NCBI GenBank assembly: GCA_020073645.1
Contig: JAIQET010000030.1
Span: forward strand, 1-50,237
Reading direction: 5' to 3'
DNA length: 50,237 bases
Origin: Terriglobia bacterium
GTDB lineage: Bacteria; Acidobacteriota; Terriglobia; Terriglobales; Acidobacteriaceae
Part shown: positions 16,935-25,445 of the stretch, in pieces
Layout: each line of letters starts with the position of its first letter
Numbering within the stretch: the stretch's first letter is position 1
Position numbers and translations under genes: made by a program
Notes under the pieces: model-generated
Seen by the model: only the letters and a program-made list of their open reading frames with translations
Told to the model about the DNA's origin: nothing
The model's database searches: none

Positions 16935-18128
16935 ATGCATGTTCGCTGGCTGATTGCGTTGTCGCTGGCCTGCTCGTGCGCCGCGCAAGACTATGTGGTC
17001 CAGAACAGCGGCACGGCTGAAAATCTGCGCGGCGTGAGCGCCGTGTCTAACAAAGTCGCATGGGCCAGCGGCACCCACGGCACCTATCTGCGGACTTTGG
17101 ACGGCGGAAACTCCTGGCAGGCAGCGCAGGTACCGAGAGCGGAGGGGCTTGACTTCCGCGACGTGGAAGCATTCAGCGCAGACGCGGCTTATCTGCTGAG
17201 TGCGGGGCCAGGAGAGCAGTCGCAAATCTACAAGACCACCGACGGTGGCAAGCACTGGACGCTGCAGTTTACCAACCGGGATGCCAAAGGCTTCTTCGAC
17301 TGCATGGCGTTCTGGGACCGCGCACACGGCATCGCGCTGGGCGACCCCATCGACGGAAAGTTCGAGCTGATTACCACGGATGATGGCGGCAAGCATTGGA
17401 AGCAGATCTCTCCGGGCAGGATTCCGGCGGCTGTCGAGGGCGAAGGTGCGTTTGCCGCCAGTGGAACCTGCATTGCCGTGCAGGGCAAGGCGAATGTCTG
17501 GTTCGGCACGGGCGGAAAAGTGGCGCGGGTTTTTCGTTCCACCGATCGCGGGAAAATCTGGATCGTCGCGGAGACGCCCATCGCACACGGCAACGAGTCA
17601 TCGGGGATTTTCTCAGTCGCCTTTCGCGACGCGCAGCACGGGGTGATCGCGGGAGGAGACTACAAGCACCCGGAACAAGGTGGGCGCAACCTGGCGCGGA
17701 GCGACGACGGGGGCCGCACCTGGAACTTGTGGGAAATAGCTCCACAATCGTACTTCTCTGCCGTGGCGTTTGATCCCCAGCACGGCCTGCTGGCGGTGGG
17801 CGCCGCGCACGCGGGATACACCGATGACATCCGAACAAAGAACTGGGTGAGGTATAGCGACCTGGACCTGAATGCGGTGAGTCTTGATCCAACGGGCGAG
17901 GCGGTTGCAGTCGGTGCGAAGGGTCTGGTGGTTCGCTTCTCGCGCCCCCTTGCGCCCCGCAATCGACCCTGGAAAAGCTCTCCTCCTCCGGCGACGCAGC
18001 CCCAGCCTTCCCTCCAGCCCGACCGCAAGAATCTCAATCCGATCCGCAGTACCGCCCTGATGTCGCGCTCGAAATGCCCTTTGCGGATTGTCAGAGACAT
18101 TTGCAGCCGACGGTCGTCAATGTTCTGA
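16935..18128 (+). CDS. Secreted BNR/Asp-box beta-propeller (Ycf48-like)
   Basis: A 397-residue exported protein with signal peptide MHVRWLIALSLACSCAAQ. Five Asp-box motifs of the S/TxDxGxxW type are spaced along the chain: TLDGGNSW, TTDGGKHW, TTDDGGKHW, STDRGKIW and SDDGGRTW. This marks a multi-bladed propeller like Ycf48/HCF136 and sialidase-type BNR proteins. The last ~55 residues after GLVVRFSRPLA are basic and Pro/Ser-rich and look unlike the family, so the 3' end may be a read-on after a shifted stop. It precedes the cytochrome-porin operon by 266 bp. The role is probably protein binding or assembly outside the cytoplasm. Confidence 0.8.
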   Translation: MHVRWLIALSLACSCAAQDYVVQNSGTAENLRGVSAVSNKVAWASGTHGTYLRTLDGGNSWQAAQVPRAEGLDFRDVEAFSADAAYLLSAGPGEQSQIYKTTDGGKHWTLQFTNRDAKGFFDCMAFWDRAHGIALGDPIDGKFELITTDDGGKHWKQISPGRIPAAVEGEGAFAASGTCIAVQGKANVWFGTGGKVARVFRSTDRGKIWIVAETPIAHGNESSGIFSVAFRDAQHGVIAGGDYKHPEQGGRNLARSDDGGRTWNLWEIAPQSYFSAVAFDPQHGLLAVGAAHAGYTDDIRTKNWVRYSDLDLNAVSLDPTGEAVAVGAKGLVVRFSRPLAPRNRPWKSSPPPATQPQPSLQPDRKNLNPIRSTALMSRSKCPLRIVRDICSRRSSMF

Positions 18129-18394
18129 CTTCAAGACAAAACAGTGACAAAGATTTCACAAGGCTGTGACACCTCTCTGGCGCAGCCTGTCTAGGATCGC
18201 ATTCAATACTCCTCGGGGAGAGCGAACTTTATTCCGCATCCCAGGAAGGTTCTTCGCTGGCAGAGGGACAACACTGCTACGAGTTTTTCCCGTGTGGGCT
18301 CAGGTTGCAAATCAGGGCAGTTTTCAAGTTGGGACGCACCTTCTCAGGAACGCGGCAATGCCATGGAAATCGCCGCGAAAGGAGATTACGAGCG

Positions 18395-19738
18395 ATGAGG
18401 ATCGGGCGAATGGGGCGAATCGCTGCGCATGCTTTACTGCTGGGAATGGTGGCGATGGCCTCCCGGCCAGCCCATGCCATCCCCGCATTCGCCCGCAAGT
18501 ACGGCCTGCCCTGCTCCGCTTGCCACGAGGCCTGGCCCAAGCTGAACAATTTTGGTCAAACCTTCAAAGACGGCGGCTACCAGTTGAACAACGACCGGGA
18601 CGCTCCTATCTACCAAAACCCCTCGTACTGGCCGATCGCCATGAGGATTACGCCGAACTGGCACCTCGAGGGCAACAGCCGCGTCACCACGGATGCCGTT
18701 CCTGGAGACCCCGAAAGCGGCCAGGTGCAAAGCACCATCAACACTCACGGCTTCGACCTCTCCGGCATTGACATCCTCACCGGCGGAACTCTGGCGAAGA
18801 ACATCTCCTTTCTGCTAGTGCCTTCGATTGAAGCCGACACCGGCACCGTCAGTTTCGAATCAGCCTGGGTGCGGCTCGACAACCTGCTGCAATCGCCATG
18901 GCTGAACTTCAAGTTCGGGAAGTTCGAGCTGGACGTGCCAATTTCCGAAAAGCGCATTCTCACCCTCTCCACCAATGGCGGCTTCTACCAGCTCTATCAC
19001 TTCCTGCCGCCCGGCGACGTGACTCCCACCAGCATGGGAGACAACCAGCTCGGCATCGAACTCCTGGGCCATTCGCCCGACGATCACACCCGCTATGCGC
19101 TCTCGCTCCTCAGCAGTACCGATGGCGAATTGGGCCTGCCCGGGGGAAGGAGTTATGACGGCTACATCCACGTAAGCCACGCCTTCGATCTTCCCAGCCT
19201 GGGCCTGCAGCGAGTGGGAGCCTATGGATACGTCGGCCAGGCGCCGACATTCTTCCTGACCACAGGCGGCGTGCCCATCCCCGGAAGCGGCCGGGGGAAT
19301 CGCTCGTTTTACCGAGCCGGGGCCTACGTGAACTTCTATGCCGGCAGCTTCGATTTCACCGGCATCTACCAGCATGCGTCGGACAATGCTTTCCTGGCGA
19401 ACGCACAGGCAGCCGATCAGACGCTTCCCAACGGCGCACAATCGCCGGTCTGGAACACAGGTACGATCGAGGCCCACTACACCTACTCGCCCCAACTGGT
19501 ATTCATCGGACGCTACGAATTGGTGCGCATTTCGCGCCAGGCATTGGCCACCACTCCCGGTGATTTCGGGAACCTGGATGCAGTCACCGTCGGCTACCGC
19601 TACTACCCGTTCATGCACAGCCGCGCCGGACTCGCCTGGCACCAGGAAGTTTCCAGTGTGCGGTCGAAGCTCACGTCCGACACGGGTCAAGACCAGCGGA
19701 GCACCAGCGTGTTCATGGGCTTCGACTTCGCCTTTTGA
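18395..19738 (+). CDS. Cyc2-like outer-membrane cytochrome c-porin fusion
   Basis: A 447-residue protein with signal peptide MRIGRMGRIAAHALLLG..PAHA. One haem site follows immediately: AIPAFARKYGLPCSACHEAW, then PKLNNFGQTFKDGGYQL. The remaining ~390 residues are alternating amphipathic strands (WLNFKFGKFELDVP, RVGAYGYVGQAPTFFL, RAGAYVNFYAGSFDFTGIYQH) and end in STSVFMGFDFAF, as expected of a porin-type barrel. The short CxxCH plug before a barrel and the A-x-P-x-FAR context are those of Cyc2-type fused monohaem cytochrome-porins, known from iron oxidisers. AAGGAG lies 11 nt before ATG 18395. Substrate and direction of electron flow are not shown by the sequence. Confidence 0.75.
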   Translation: MRIGRMGRIAAHALLLGMVAMASRPAHAIPAFARKYGLPCSACHEAWPKLNNFGQTFKDGGYQLNNDRDAPIYQNPSYWPIAMRITPNWHLEGNSRVTTDAVPGDPESGQVQSTINTHGFDLSGIDILTGGTLAKNISFLLVPSIEADTGTVSFESAWVRLDNLLQSPWLNFKFGKFELDVPISEKRILTLSTNGGFYQLYHFLPPGDVTPTSMGDNQLGIELLGHSPDDHTRYALSLLSSTDGELGLPGGRSYDGYIHVSHAFDLPSLGLQRVGAYGYVGQAPTFFLTTGGVPIPGSGRGNRSFYRAGAYVNFYAGSFDFTGIYQHASDNAFLANAQAADQTLPNGAQSPVWNTGTIEAHYTYSPQLVFIGRYELVRISRQALATTPGDFGNLDAVTVGYRYYPFMHSRAGLAWHQEVSSVRSKLTSDTGQDQRSTSVFMGFDFAF

Positions 19739-19745
19739 GGAGCAG

Positions 19746-20567
19746 ATGAAAACCGGCCCCAATACGCTCTTTCTCTTCACGGTGATGATCGCCACTCTCA
19801 CCTCGGGACGAGCCGCGGCACAGAATGCCGGGTCCGGTTCTGGTTATCCGGGACCGAAAGACGGCCTCACCGATCAGGAGCACCGGGGCCAGGGGCTTTA
19901 CCGCCGCTATTGCGTCGGATGCCATGGCGCTCGCGGAGATGGCAACGGCGAGAACGCGCCGTACCTCGATCCCAAGCCGCGCGACTTCACGCAAGCCACC
20001 TTCAAATGCCGATCCACGCCTACCGGGAGCCTGCCGCTGGACAGCGATCTCTACGACACCATCAGCCGGGGCATTCACGCCAGCGGCATGCCGTCGTGGA
20101 ACCCGTTGACTCCCGAACAGAGGCATGAACTGATTGCCTACATCAAGACGTTTTCCCCGCGCTTCCGCGAGGAGCAACCCGGCGCTCCGCTGCCCATACC
20201 TCCCGAGCCACCCACCTCGGCGGAAAGTGCGAAGCGCGGCGCGGAACTTTTCCAGAGCATGAATTGCTGGAGCTGCCATGGCAAGGACGGTCGCGGCCAC
20301 GGCCCCTCCGCCATGACCCTCACCGACAGCAAGGGCTATCCGATCACCCCGTTTGATCTGACCAGCGGGACCCGCTTCAAGTGCGGCGCCTCAGACCGGG
20401 AACTTTTCCGCGATCTGATGACCGGTTTGGACGGAACACCCATGCCATCCTTTGCCGACGCGCTGAAGCCTGACCAGATCTGGGACCTGGTGCACTACAT
20501 CCAGACCATTCGTGAGGGTTCGAAGAGCGCATCGGTCGAAAACAGGACCGAGCGCAAGGGAAACTGA
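19746..20567 (+). CDS. Secreted dihaem cytochrome c
   Basis: A 273-residue periplasmic protein with signal peptide MKTGPNTLFLFTVMIATLTSGRAAA. It has two class I cytochrome c domains. The first has RRYCVGCHGARGDGNGENAP and a probable Met ligand in ASGMPSW. The second has SMNCWSCHGKDGRGHGPSAM with Met in GTPMPSF. The start ATG is 5 nt after the TGA of the cytochrome-porin gene, and the Shine-Dalgarno GAGGAG overlaps that stop (TGAGGAG), so translation is coupled. It is the natural partner to carry electrons between the outer-membrane cytochrome and inner-membrane chains. A longer upstream frame exists but is a shadow of the porin gene. Confidence 0.9.
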   Translation: MKTGPNTLFLFTVMIATLTSGRAAAQNAGSGSGYPGPKDGLTDQEHRGQGLYRRYCVGCHGARGDGNGENAPYLDPKPRDFTQATFKCRSTPTGSLPLDSDLYDTISRGIHASGMPSWNPLTPEQRHELIAYIKTFSPRFREEQPGAPLPIPPEPPTSAESAKRGAELFQSMNCWSCHGKDGRGHGPSAMTLTDSKGYPITPFDLTSGTRFKCGASDRELFRDLMTGLDGTPMPSFADALKPDQIWDLVHYIQTIREGSKSASVENRTERKGN

Positions 20568-20622
20568 AACCCTCGTGCGAGACCGTAATCGTAGTTCGAA
20601 GTGAGAAACAAGGTGGTGCCGT

Positions 20623-21372
20623 ATGAAAAAGCGTTACCAGGCAATCGCTACACTGTTGGCACTATGTCTCGTGGGGCTGCAGGCTGCACGCGCCGGCTCC
20701 CCCGCCAATGACGCTCCCACAGCCACTTCTGCCAGGGTCACGGGCGTGGTGAAGTTTGAAGGCATAGTACCCAAGGCAATCCATATCAACATGGCTGCTG
20801 ATCCCAGCTGCGCCCGGCAGCATCCTAACGGCGCAGCTTCCGAGGACATTGTGGCTGACTCTAGCGGGGGCCTGGAAAACGTGTTCGTGTTTATCTCCGA
20901 CGGCCTCGGGGACCGTGCATTCGATCCGCCGCAGAAGCCAGCGGTGATCGAGCAGAAAGGCTGCATGTATGAGCCGCACGTCGTCGCCATGCAGGCCCAC
21001 CAGAAGCTGGACGTGGTAAACGCAGACTCCACTACGCACAACATCCATCCCCTGCCTAACAACAATCGCGAGTGGAACAAGTCGCAGCCACCGGGGCTCC
21101 CGATCGAAGAGACGTTCCCGCGCGAGGAGGTTGCCATCCCGGTGAAATGCAACGTCCATCCCTGGATGCGCAGTTACATCGCGGTGTTCAAGCACCCTTA
21201 TTTTGCCGTCACCGGGAAGGATGGCAGCTTCGACCTGAAGGACCTGCCGCCCGGAACGTACACGCTCGAGGCCTGGCACGAGAAGCTGGGGACAGCGATC
21301 CAGAAGGTCACCATCGGACCTTCCGAGACCAAGACGGTGCAGTTCGTCTTCAAGGGACGCCCGGGCGCATGA
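20623..21372 (+). CDS. Secreted cupredoxin-like protein with carboxypeptidase-regulatory-like domain
   Basis: A 249-residue exported protein (MKKRYQAIATLLALCLVGLQ.. signal peptide). Residues ~75-190 look like a plastocyanin-type cupredoxin: a first His in DSTTHNIHPLP, then Cys, His and Met in VKCNVHPWMRSYIAVF, the usual type I copper set. The C-terminal ~60 residues (VTGKDGSFDLKDLPPGTYTLEAWHEKLG) are a carboxypeptidase-regulatory-like beta sandwich. AAGGTGG precedes the ATG. It is 55 bp downstream of the dihaem cytochrome gene and probably in the same operon. A copper electron carrier is likely but inferred from ligand pattern only. Confidence 0.82.
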   Translation: MKKRYQAIATLLALCLVGLQAARAGSPANDAPTATSARVTGVVKFEGIVPKAIHINMAADPSCARQHPNGAASEDIVADSSGGLENVFVFISDGLGDRAFDPPQKPAVIEQKGCMYEPHVVAMQAHQKLDVVNADSTTHNIHPLPNNNREWNKSQPPGLPIEETFPREEVAIPVKCNVHPWMRSYIAVFKHPYFAVTGKDGSFDLKDLPPGTYTLEAWHEKLGTAIQKVTIGPSETKTVQFVFKGRPGA

Positions 21373-21379
21373 CAGCTGG

Positions 21380-21402
21380 AGGGCGAGGCTCTCCCTCGCC
21401 CT
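21380..21402 (+). terminator. Hairpin at the end of the cytochrome-cupredoxin operon
   Basis: AGGGCGAGG-ctctc-CCTCGCCCT forms a 9-bp GC-rich stem 8 nt past the cupredoxin stop. No U-tract follows, so it may be a weak or Rho-assisted end. Confidence 0.4.
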
Positions 21403-21464
21403 TCCCTCGCAGTGTTTGCGCGAATTCGCTCATCTCTCCACTGGGGAAGTCGCGAGCGCGGGCG

Positions 21465-21470
21465 TATAAT
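21465..21470 (+). promoter_or_regulatory. TATAAT close to the start of the DUF1175 gene
   Basis: A perfect -10 (GGGCGTATAATCC) whose end is 13 nt before ATG 21484. The expected start point near 21477 leaves a leader of about 7 nt with no Shine-Dalgarno, so the transcript would be nearly leaderless. Confidence 0.5.
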
Positions 21471-21483
21471 CCAGCCACTCGCG

Positions 21484-22341
21484 ATGACCCTGCTCCCGCC
21501 CAAGCTCACATCGCAGGCAAGGTTTGTGCCGTTCTTCTGCCTGATGCTCGTGGCGGTGGGGATCGGGACGGGTACGCTGCGGCGCTTTCGCTCCGCTCCG
21601 GCGATCACGCCGAGCTTGCGGCCGGCTACGGCCAAGCTCGACTGGTCTCTCTACGACGAAGACCATTTCCGTGACGGCACACCGGATTTTCTGCGATTGA
21701 CCGACACCGCTGACCGGGATGCGTTCCGGCGCTGGTTCACGCTGTTGGCAGACTACGAATCGCTGCTGCCTCCGAACAAACGGCCAGCAGAAATCAGTGA
21801 CTGCGCCGCGCTTATCCGCTTTGCCTATCGCGGTGCGCTGCACGCGCACGATGCCGGTTGGTTGACCGACATGGGCCTGGAAGGGCTCCCCAGCGTGCCT
21901 TCGGTGCAGAAATACCAGTATCCCTTTACGCCTCTGGGCGCCGGCCTGCTGCGCGTGAAAGCCGGTGCATTCGCGGCGGAGGACGTGAGCAACGGCGCAT
22001 TTGCCCAGTTTGCGGACGCCCGAAATCTTCGTGAGTTGAACACCCACTTCATCAGCCGGGATATTCGGCAGGCTCGGCCGGGCGATCTGCTCTTCTACCG
22101 CCAGTTGGAGCAGAACGAACCGTATCATTCCATGATTTTCGTGGGCCGGAGCCAGTTGGATGGGGACCAGGACGCTCTCGTGATCTATCACACGGGGCGG
22201 ATCGGCAGGGATAAGGGCGAGATTCGGCGGGTTCGAGTCGAGGATCTTATGCAGCATCCTTCGCCGCGCTGGCGGCCGATTGCGGGTAACAGCAATTTCC
22301 TGGGCGTGTATAGATGGAACATCTTGCGGGAAACAGAGTGA
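21484..22341 (+). CDS. DUF1175 (YfaT-like) protein
   Basis: A 285-residue protein with an N-terminal membrane/signal segment ([21 protein letters not shown]). The mature part matches the DUF1175 layout: [11 protein letters not shown].., then [17 protein letters not shown], then [25 protein letters not shown] and LVIYHTGR. A Cys in [12 protein letters not shown] and a His in PYHSMIFVG have NlpC/P60-like spacing, hinting at a papain-type hydrolase or amidase fold; this is inference. In E. coli the DUF1175 gene yfaT neighbours the alpha-2-macroglobulin gene yfaS, and here it overlaps the A2M start by TGATG. It is the first gene of a coupled three-gene operon. Confidence 0.8.
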   Translation: MTLLPPKLTSQARFVPFFCLMLVAVGIGTGTLRRFRSAPAITPSLRPATAKLDWSLYDEDHFRDGTPDFLRLTDTADRDAFRRWFTLLADYESLLPPNKRPAEISDCAALIRFAYRGALHAHDAGWLTDMGLEGLPSVPSVQKYQYPFTPLGAGLLRVKAGAFAAEDVSNGAFAQFADARNLRELNTHFISRDIRQARPGDLLFYRQLEQNEPYHSMIFVGRSQLDGDQDALVIYHTGRIGRDKGEIRRVRVEDLMQHPSPRWRPIAGNSNFLGVYRWNILRETE

Positions 22342-25300
22342 TGTGCAGCCGACATCGGCGGGGGCAGGATGCCGGCGCTACAAAGAAAAGGCATCGCTTG
22401 AGACTGAGACTTTGCACTGCGCTGTTCTTCCTGTTCGTGGCGCTGCCCGCGCTGGCGCGTGAACCTTATTTTTCTCTGAGCAGCGATCGCAGCTACATGC
22501 CTGGCGAAAAGCCGGTCGTGAACGTGTATTCCTCCGGGGTCGAGACCTTGGAGTTCCGTGTTTACCGCGTCAATGATCCACTGCAGTTCTTTCAGAAATT
22601 GGATGACGTCCACAGCTTTGGCCACGTTTCCCCCAAGGAGCAGATCGAAGAGCGTACCTGGCTGGAGCGCTTCCACGACTGGAAGCACGACTTCTGGGTG
22701 CGGCTGCGCGATTTTATTCGCGGGCAATTTTCGCCGCAGGCACGCGCCGAAATCCGCCAGGCACAGGCCAGCCGCAACAAGGTGACTGGAGAAGCGGTGT
22801 TCGCCCAGGTGCCGCTGCTGAATTCCAGGCAACTGGTGGCACGCTGGCACCAGCAGATGGGTTTGAAGCTTCTCTCTGAGAACCTGGCGGTTCCGCTGGA
22901 TTCTCTCAATTCCGGCGTTTACGTGGTCGAGGCCACCAACGGAACTCTGCGCGCCTACACGATAGTCATGGTCAGCGAGATGGCCATGGTGACCAAGTCG
23001 GCGCCAGGACAGGTGCTGACCTACGTGGTCGATCGGCGCAGCGGGCAGCCGATTGCCAACACGTCGGTCGTGGTCTGGGCCAACAAGAAAGAACTGGCCC
23101 GCATGCAGACCGACGCGCAGGGCCTGGCCCAGACTTCCGTCAACTATCAAGGCCAGGGGCAGTCGCCCGAAGGCGGCGGCTCTCTGGAAAATGTCTGGAT
23201 TCTGGCCCAGCACGAGGACGATCCCGCTATCGTCGCGCCGTACTCGTTCAATCTGAGCAGCAATCCCAGCGACGATTGGGTCGGATACATCTACACCGAT
23301 CGTCCGGTGTACCGGCCGGGACACACCGTGCACTTCAAGGGGATCGTGCGCAATCACAATGGGGAACGCTATGCGGTTCCAGCGGGCACCAAGGTCCAGG
23401 TTCAGATCACCGATCAGAACGGCAAGCAGCTGCACCAGCAGGACCTGACGCTGTCGCCGTTTGGCACGGTGCATGGCGACTTTGACGTGCCGCAAGGGGC
23501 AGCGTTGGGCTACTACTCGATTACCCTGCGCCACGAGCAGGCGGTGATGGCGGGCGGCTTCAACGTGGAGGAATACAAGAAGCCGGAGTATCAGGTAAAA
23601 GTCACACCGGAGAAAGCGCGTGTGCTGCAGGGCGACGCCATCAAGGCCACCATCGAGGCACGCTACTACTTCGGGGAGCCGGTTGCGAACGGCAAAGTGA
23701 AGTACGTGGTCCACACCATGCCGTACTGGTCGGGATTCGCGGAACAGGACGAAGATGACTCCGGGAACTATGCAGGTGAGGGCGAGGAAGGCGGCGATGA
23801 GGGCTACTACGGTGGCGAGCAGGAATCCGAGCAAAGCGGCACCCTGGACGCCAATGGCCGCCTGACAATCACAGTCCCCACCAAGCCCAGCCCCAACAAG
23901 CGAGACCTGCGCTATCGCATTGAAGCCCGCGTGATGGACGCCAGCAACCGGGAAATTTCCGGCTACAACTACGTGCTGGCCACCTACGGAAGTTTTCAGA
24001 TCGCGGTCCGTGGGCAGAGCTACCTCTACCGCAAGGGCGACACCGCGCAGTTCACGGTGGAAGCGCGCGATTACGACAGCAACCCGGTGCAGACCGCAGT
24101 CCACGTGGAACTGGTTCGTCACTTCTGGCAGCGGCCAGGTTCGAAGGACGTTGTCCTGCTGGCGCAGGATGTGCAGACTGCGGCTGACGGCACAGCGCGA
24201 GTCAGTGTTCCATTGAACCAGACCGGCGATCTGGTGGTAAGGGCAACGGCAAGAACTCCCGAGAGCCGCGAGGTCTCCGCTACCACCTACGTCTGGGTGC
24301 CCGGCGCAGAAGAGAGCTGGTACGGCGGGGCGCAGCGGGAGATCAAGATCATTCCCGACAAGAAGTCCTACAGCGTGGGCGACGCCGCCAAGTTGCTGCT
24401 GCTCACGGGAGTTCCGGAGTCATACATCCTGGTCACCACCGAAGCTCGGACTCTACAGACCAAACAAGTGATCAAAGCCACCGGACCAAGCGTGACGGTT
24501 GAGATTCCAATCGGTGCGGATGATCAGCCCAACGTTTACGTTGGCGCCACGTTCATTCGCGACAACGCGCTGTACCAGTCGGCGAAGAGTCTGAAAGTAC
24601 CAGCCGTACAGCAGGTTCTAAACGTGTCTCTGGAGCCCAGCAAGAAGCAATTTCAGCCCGGCGAGCCGGCCGTTTACAACATTACTGCGAAGGACGCGAG
24701 CGGGAAGCCGGTAAGCGGCGAGTTCAGCGTCGGCGTGGTGGATGAGGCTATTTACGCTATTCATCCCGACCTCACCCAGAGCATTACGACTTTCTTTTAC
24801 GGCGACACTTACAACCGTGTGTACACCGACTCTTCGCTTAGTTTTTACTTCCACGGCGAGGCCGGCAAGCGGCAAATGCAGTTGGCGGGCAAGCTGTCGT
24901 ACCGTCCGCTGGCGCAATTGAAGCCGAGCGAAGCCCTGGTGCAGCCCAAAATCCGCAAGGCATTTCCCGACACCGCACTGTGGCTCGCCGATGTCACCAC
25001 CAACGCCCAGGGACAGGCGCAAGCCAAGCTGGAATTCCCAGACTCGTTGACGACTTGGCGCACCACCGTACGCGGAGTCACGCTTGACACCAAAGTCGGC
25101 AGCGCCGTGGATCGCGTGATCGTGCGCAAGAACCTGATGGTGCGCCTAGCGGTGCCGCGCTTCTTCCGCCAGGGGGACGAGATCACGGTCTCCGCGCTGG
25201 TGCACAACTACCTGGAAAACACCAAGACCGTTCAGGTTTCAATGGACCTCACCGGACTGGAAGTGATCGAAGGCGCCGCCAGGCAGATCACCGTGCCGAG

Positions 25301-25445
25301 CCGCGGCGAAGCGCAAGCCGGACTGGCGTGTGCGTGTGCAGAGCGTCCGCGAGGCCCGGCTGCTGGCGAAGGCGCTGACCAACGAAGAATCGGACGCCAT
25401 GGAGCTCACCCTTCCTGTCGTACCGTTTGGGGTGAAGCTGGCTGA
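22341..25445 (+). CDS. Alpha-2-macroglobulin family protein, N-terminal part (frame broken at ~25320)
   Basis: The start ATG overlaps the upstream stop (TGATG). A signal peptide (LCTALFFLFVALPALA) without lipobox is followed by macroglobulin-like domains: YRPGHTVHFKGIVRNHNG, GYYSITLRHEQAVMAGGFNVEEYKKPEYQVKV, GVVDEAIYAIHPD and the bait-like stretches between. An acidic, Gly/Tyr-rich insert lies at about 23745-23840 (EQDEDDSGNYAGEGEEGG..). Homology runs to VPSRGEAQAG at ~25320. An extra G then shifts the frame, giving a short nonsense tail that ends at 25445. Bacterial A2Ms are periplasmic protease traps paired with peptidoglycan repair. Confidence 0.85.
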   Translation: MCSRHRRGQDAGATKKRHRLRLRLCTALFFLFVALPALAREPYFSLSSDRSYMPGEKPVVNVYSSGVETLEFRVYRVNDPLQFFQKLDDVHSFGHVSPKEQIEERTWLERFHDWKHDFWVRLRDFIRGQFSPQARAEIRQAQASRNKVTGEAVFAQVPLLNSRQLVARWHQQMGLKLLSENLAVPLDSLNSGVYVVEATNGTLRAYTIVMVSEMAMVTKSAPGQVLTYVVDRRSGQPIANTSVVVWANKKELARMQTDAQGLAQTSVNYQGQGQSPEGGGSLENVWILAQHEDDPAIVAPYSFNLSSNPSDDWVGYIYTDRPVYRPGHTVHFKGIVRNHNGERYAVPAGTKVQVQITDQNGKQLHQQDLTLSPFGTVHGDFDVPQGAALGYYSITLRHEQAVMAGGFNVEEYKKPEYQVKVTPEKARVLQGDAIKATIEARYYFGEPVANGKVKYVVHTMPYWSGFAEQDEDDSGNYAGEGEEGGDEGYYGGEQESEQSGTLDANGRLTITVPTKPSPNKRDLRYRIEARVMDASNREISGYNYVLATYGSFQIAVRGQSYLYRKGDTAQFTVEARDYDSNPVQTAVHVELVRHFWQRPGSKDVVLLAQDVQTAADGTARVSVPLNQTGDLVVRATARTPESREVSATTYVWVPGAEESWYGGAQREIKIIPDKKSYSVGDAAKLLLLTGVPESYILVTTEARTLQTKQVIKATGPSVTVEIPIGADDQPNVYVGATFIRDNALYQSAKSLKVPAVQQVLNVSLEPSKKQFQPGEPAVYNITAKDASGKPVSGEFSVGVVDEAIYAIHPDLTQSITTFFYGDTYNRVYTDSSLSFYFHGEAGKRQMQLAGKLSYRPLAQLKPSEALVQPKIRKAFPDTALWLADVTTNAQGQAQAKLEFPDSLTTWRTTVRGVTLDTKVGSAVDRVIVRKNLMVRLAVPRFFRQGDEITVSALVHNYLENTKTVQVSMDLTGLEVIEGAARQITVPSRGEAQAGLACACAERPRGPAAGEGADQRRIGRHGAHPSCRTVWGEAG

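Noticed and set aside
19338..19745. 136-residue N-terminal extension of the dihaem cytochrome
   Set aside because: It lies wholly inside the cytochrome-porin gene in another frame. The signal peptide begins at ATG 19746, which has its own Shine-Dalgarno.
22188..24122. 644-codon ORF antisense to the A2M gene
   Set aside because: A shadow frame produced by GC-rich codon use; the composition is His/Leu/Arg-rich with no recognisable fold.
25330..25445. Two separate A2M genes
   Set aside because: The second frame starts inside conserved sequence and has no signal peptide; one extra base explains the split.
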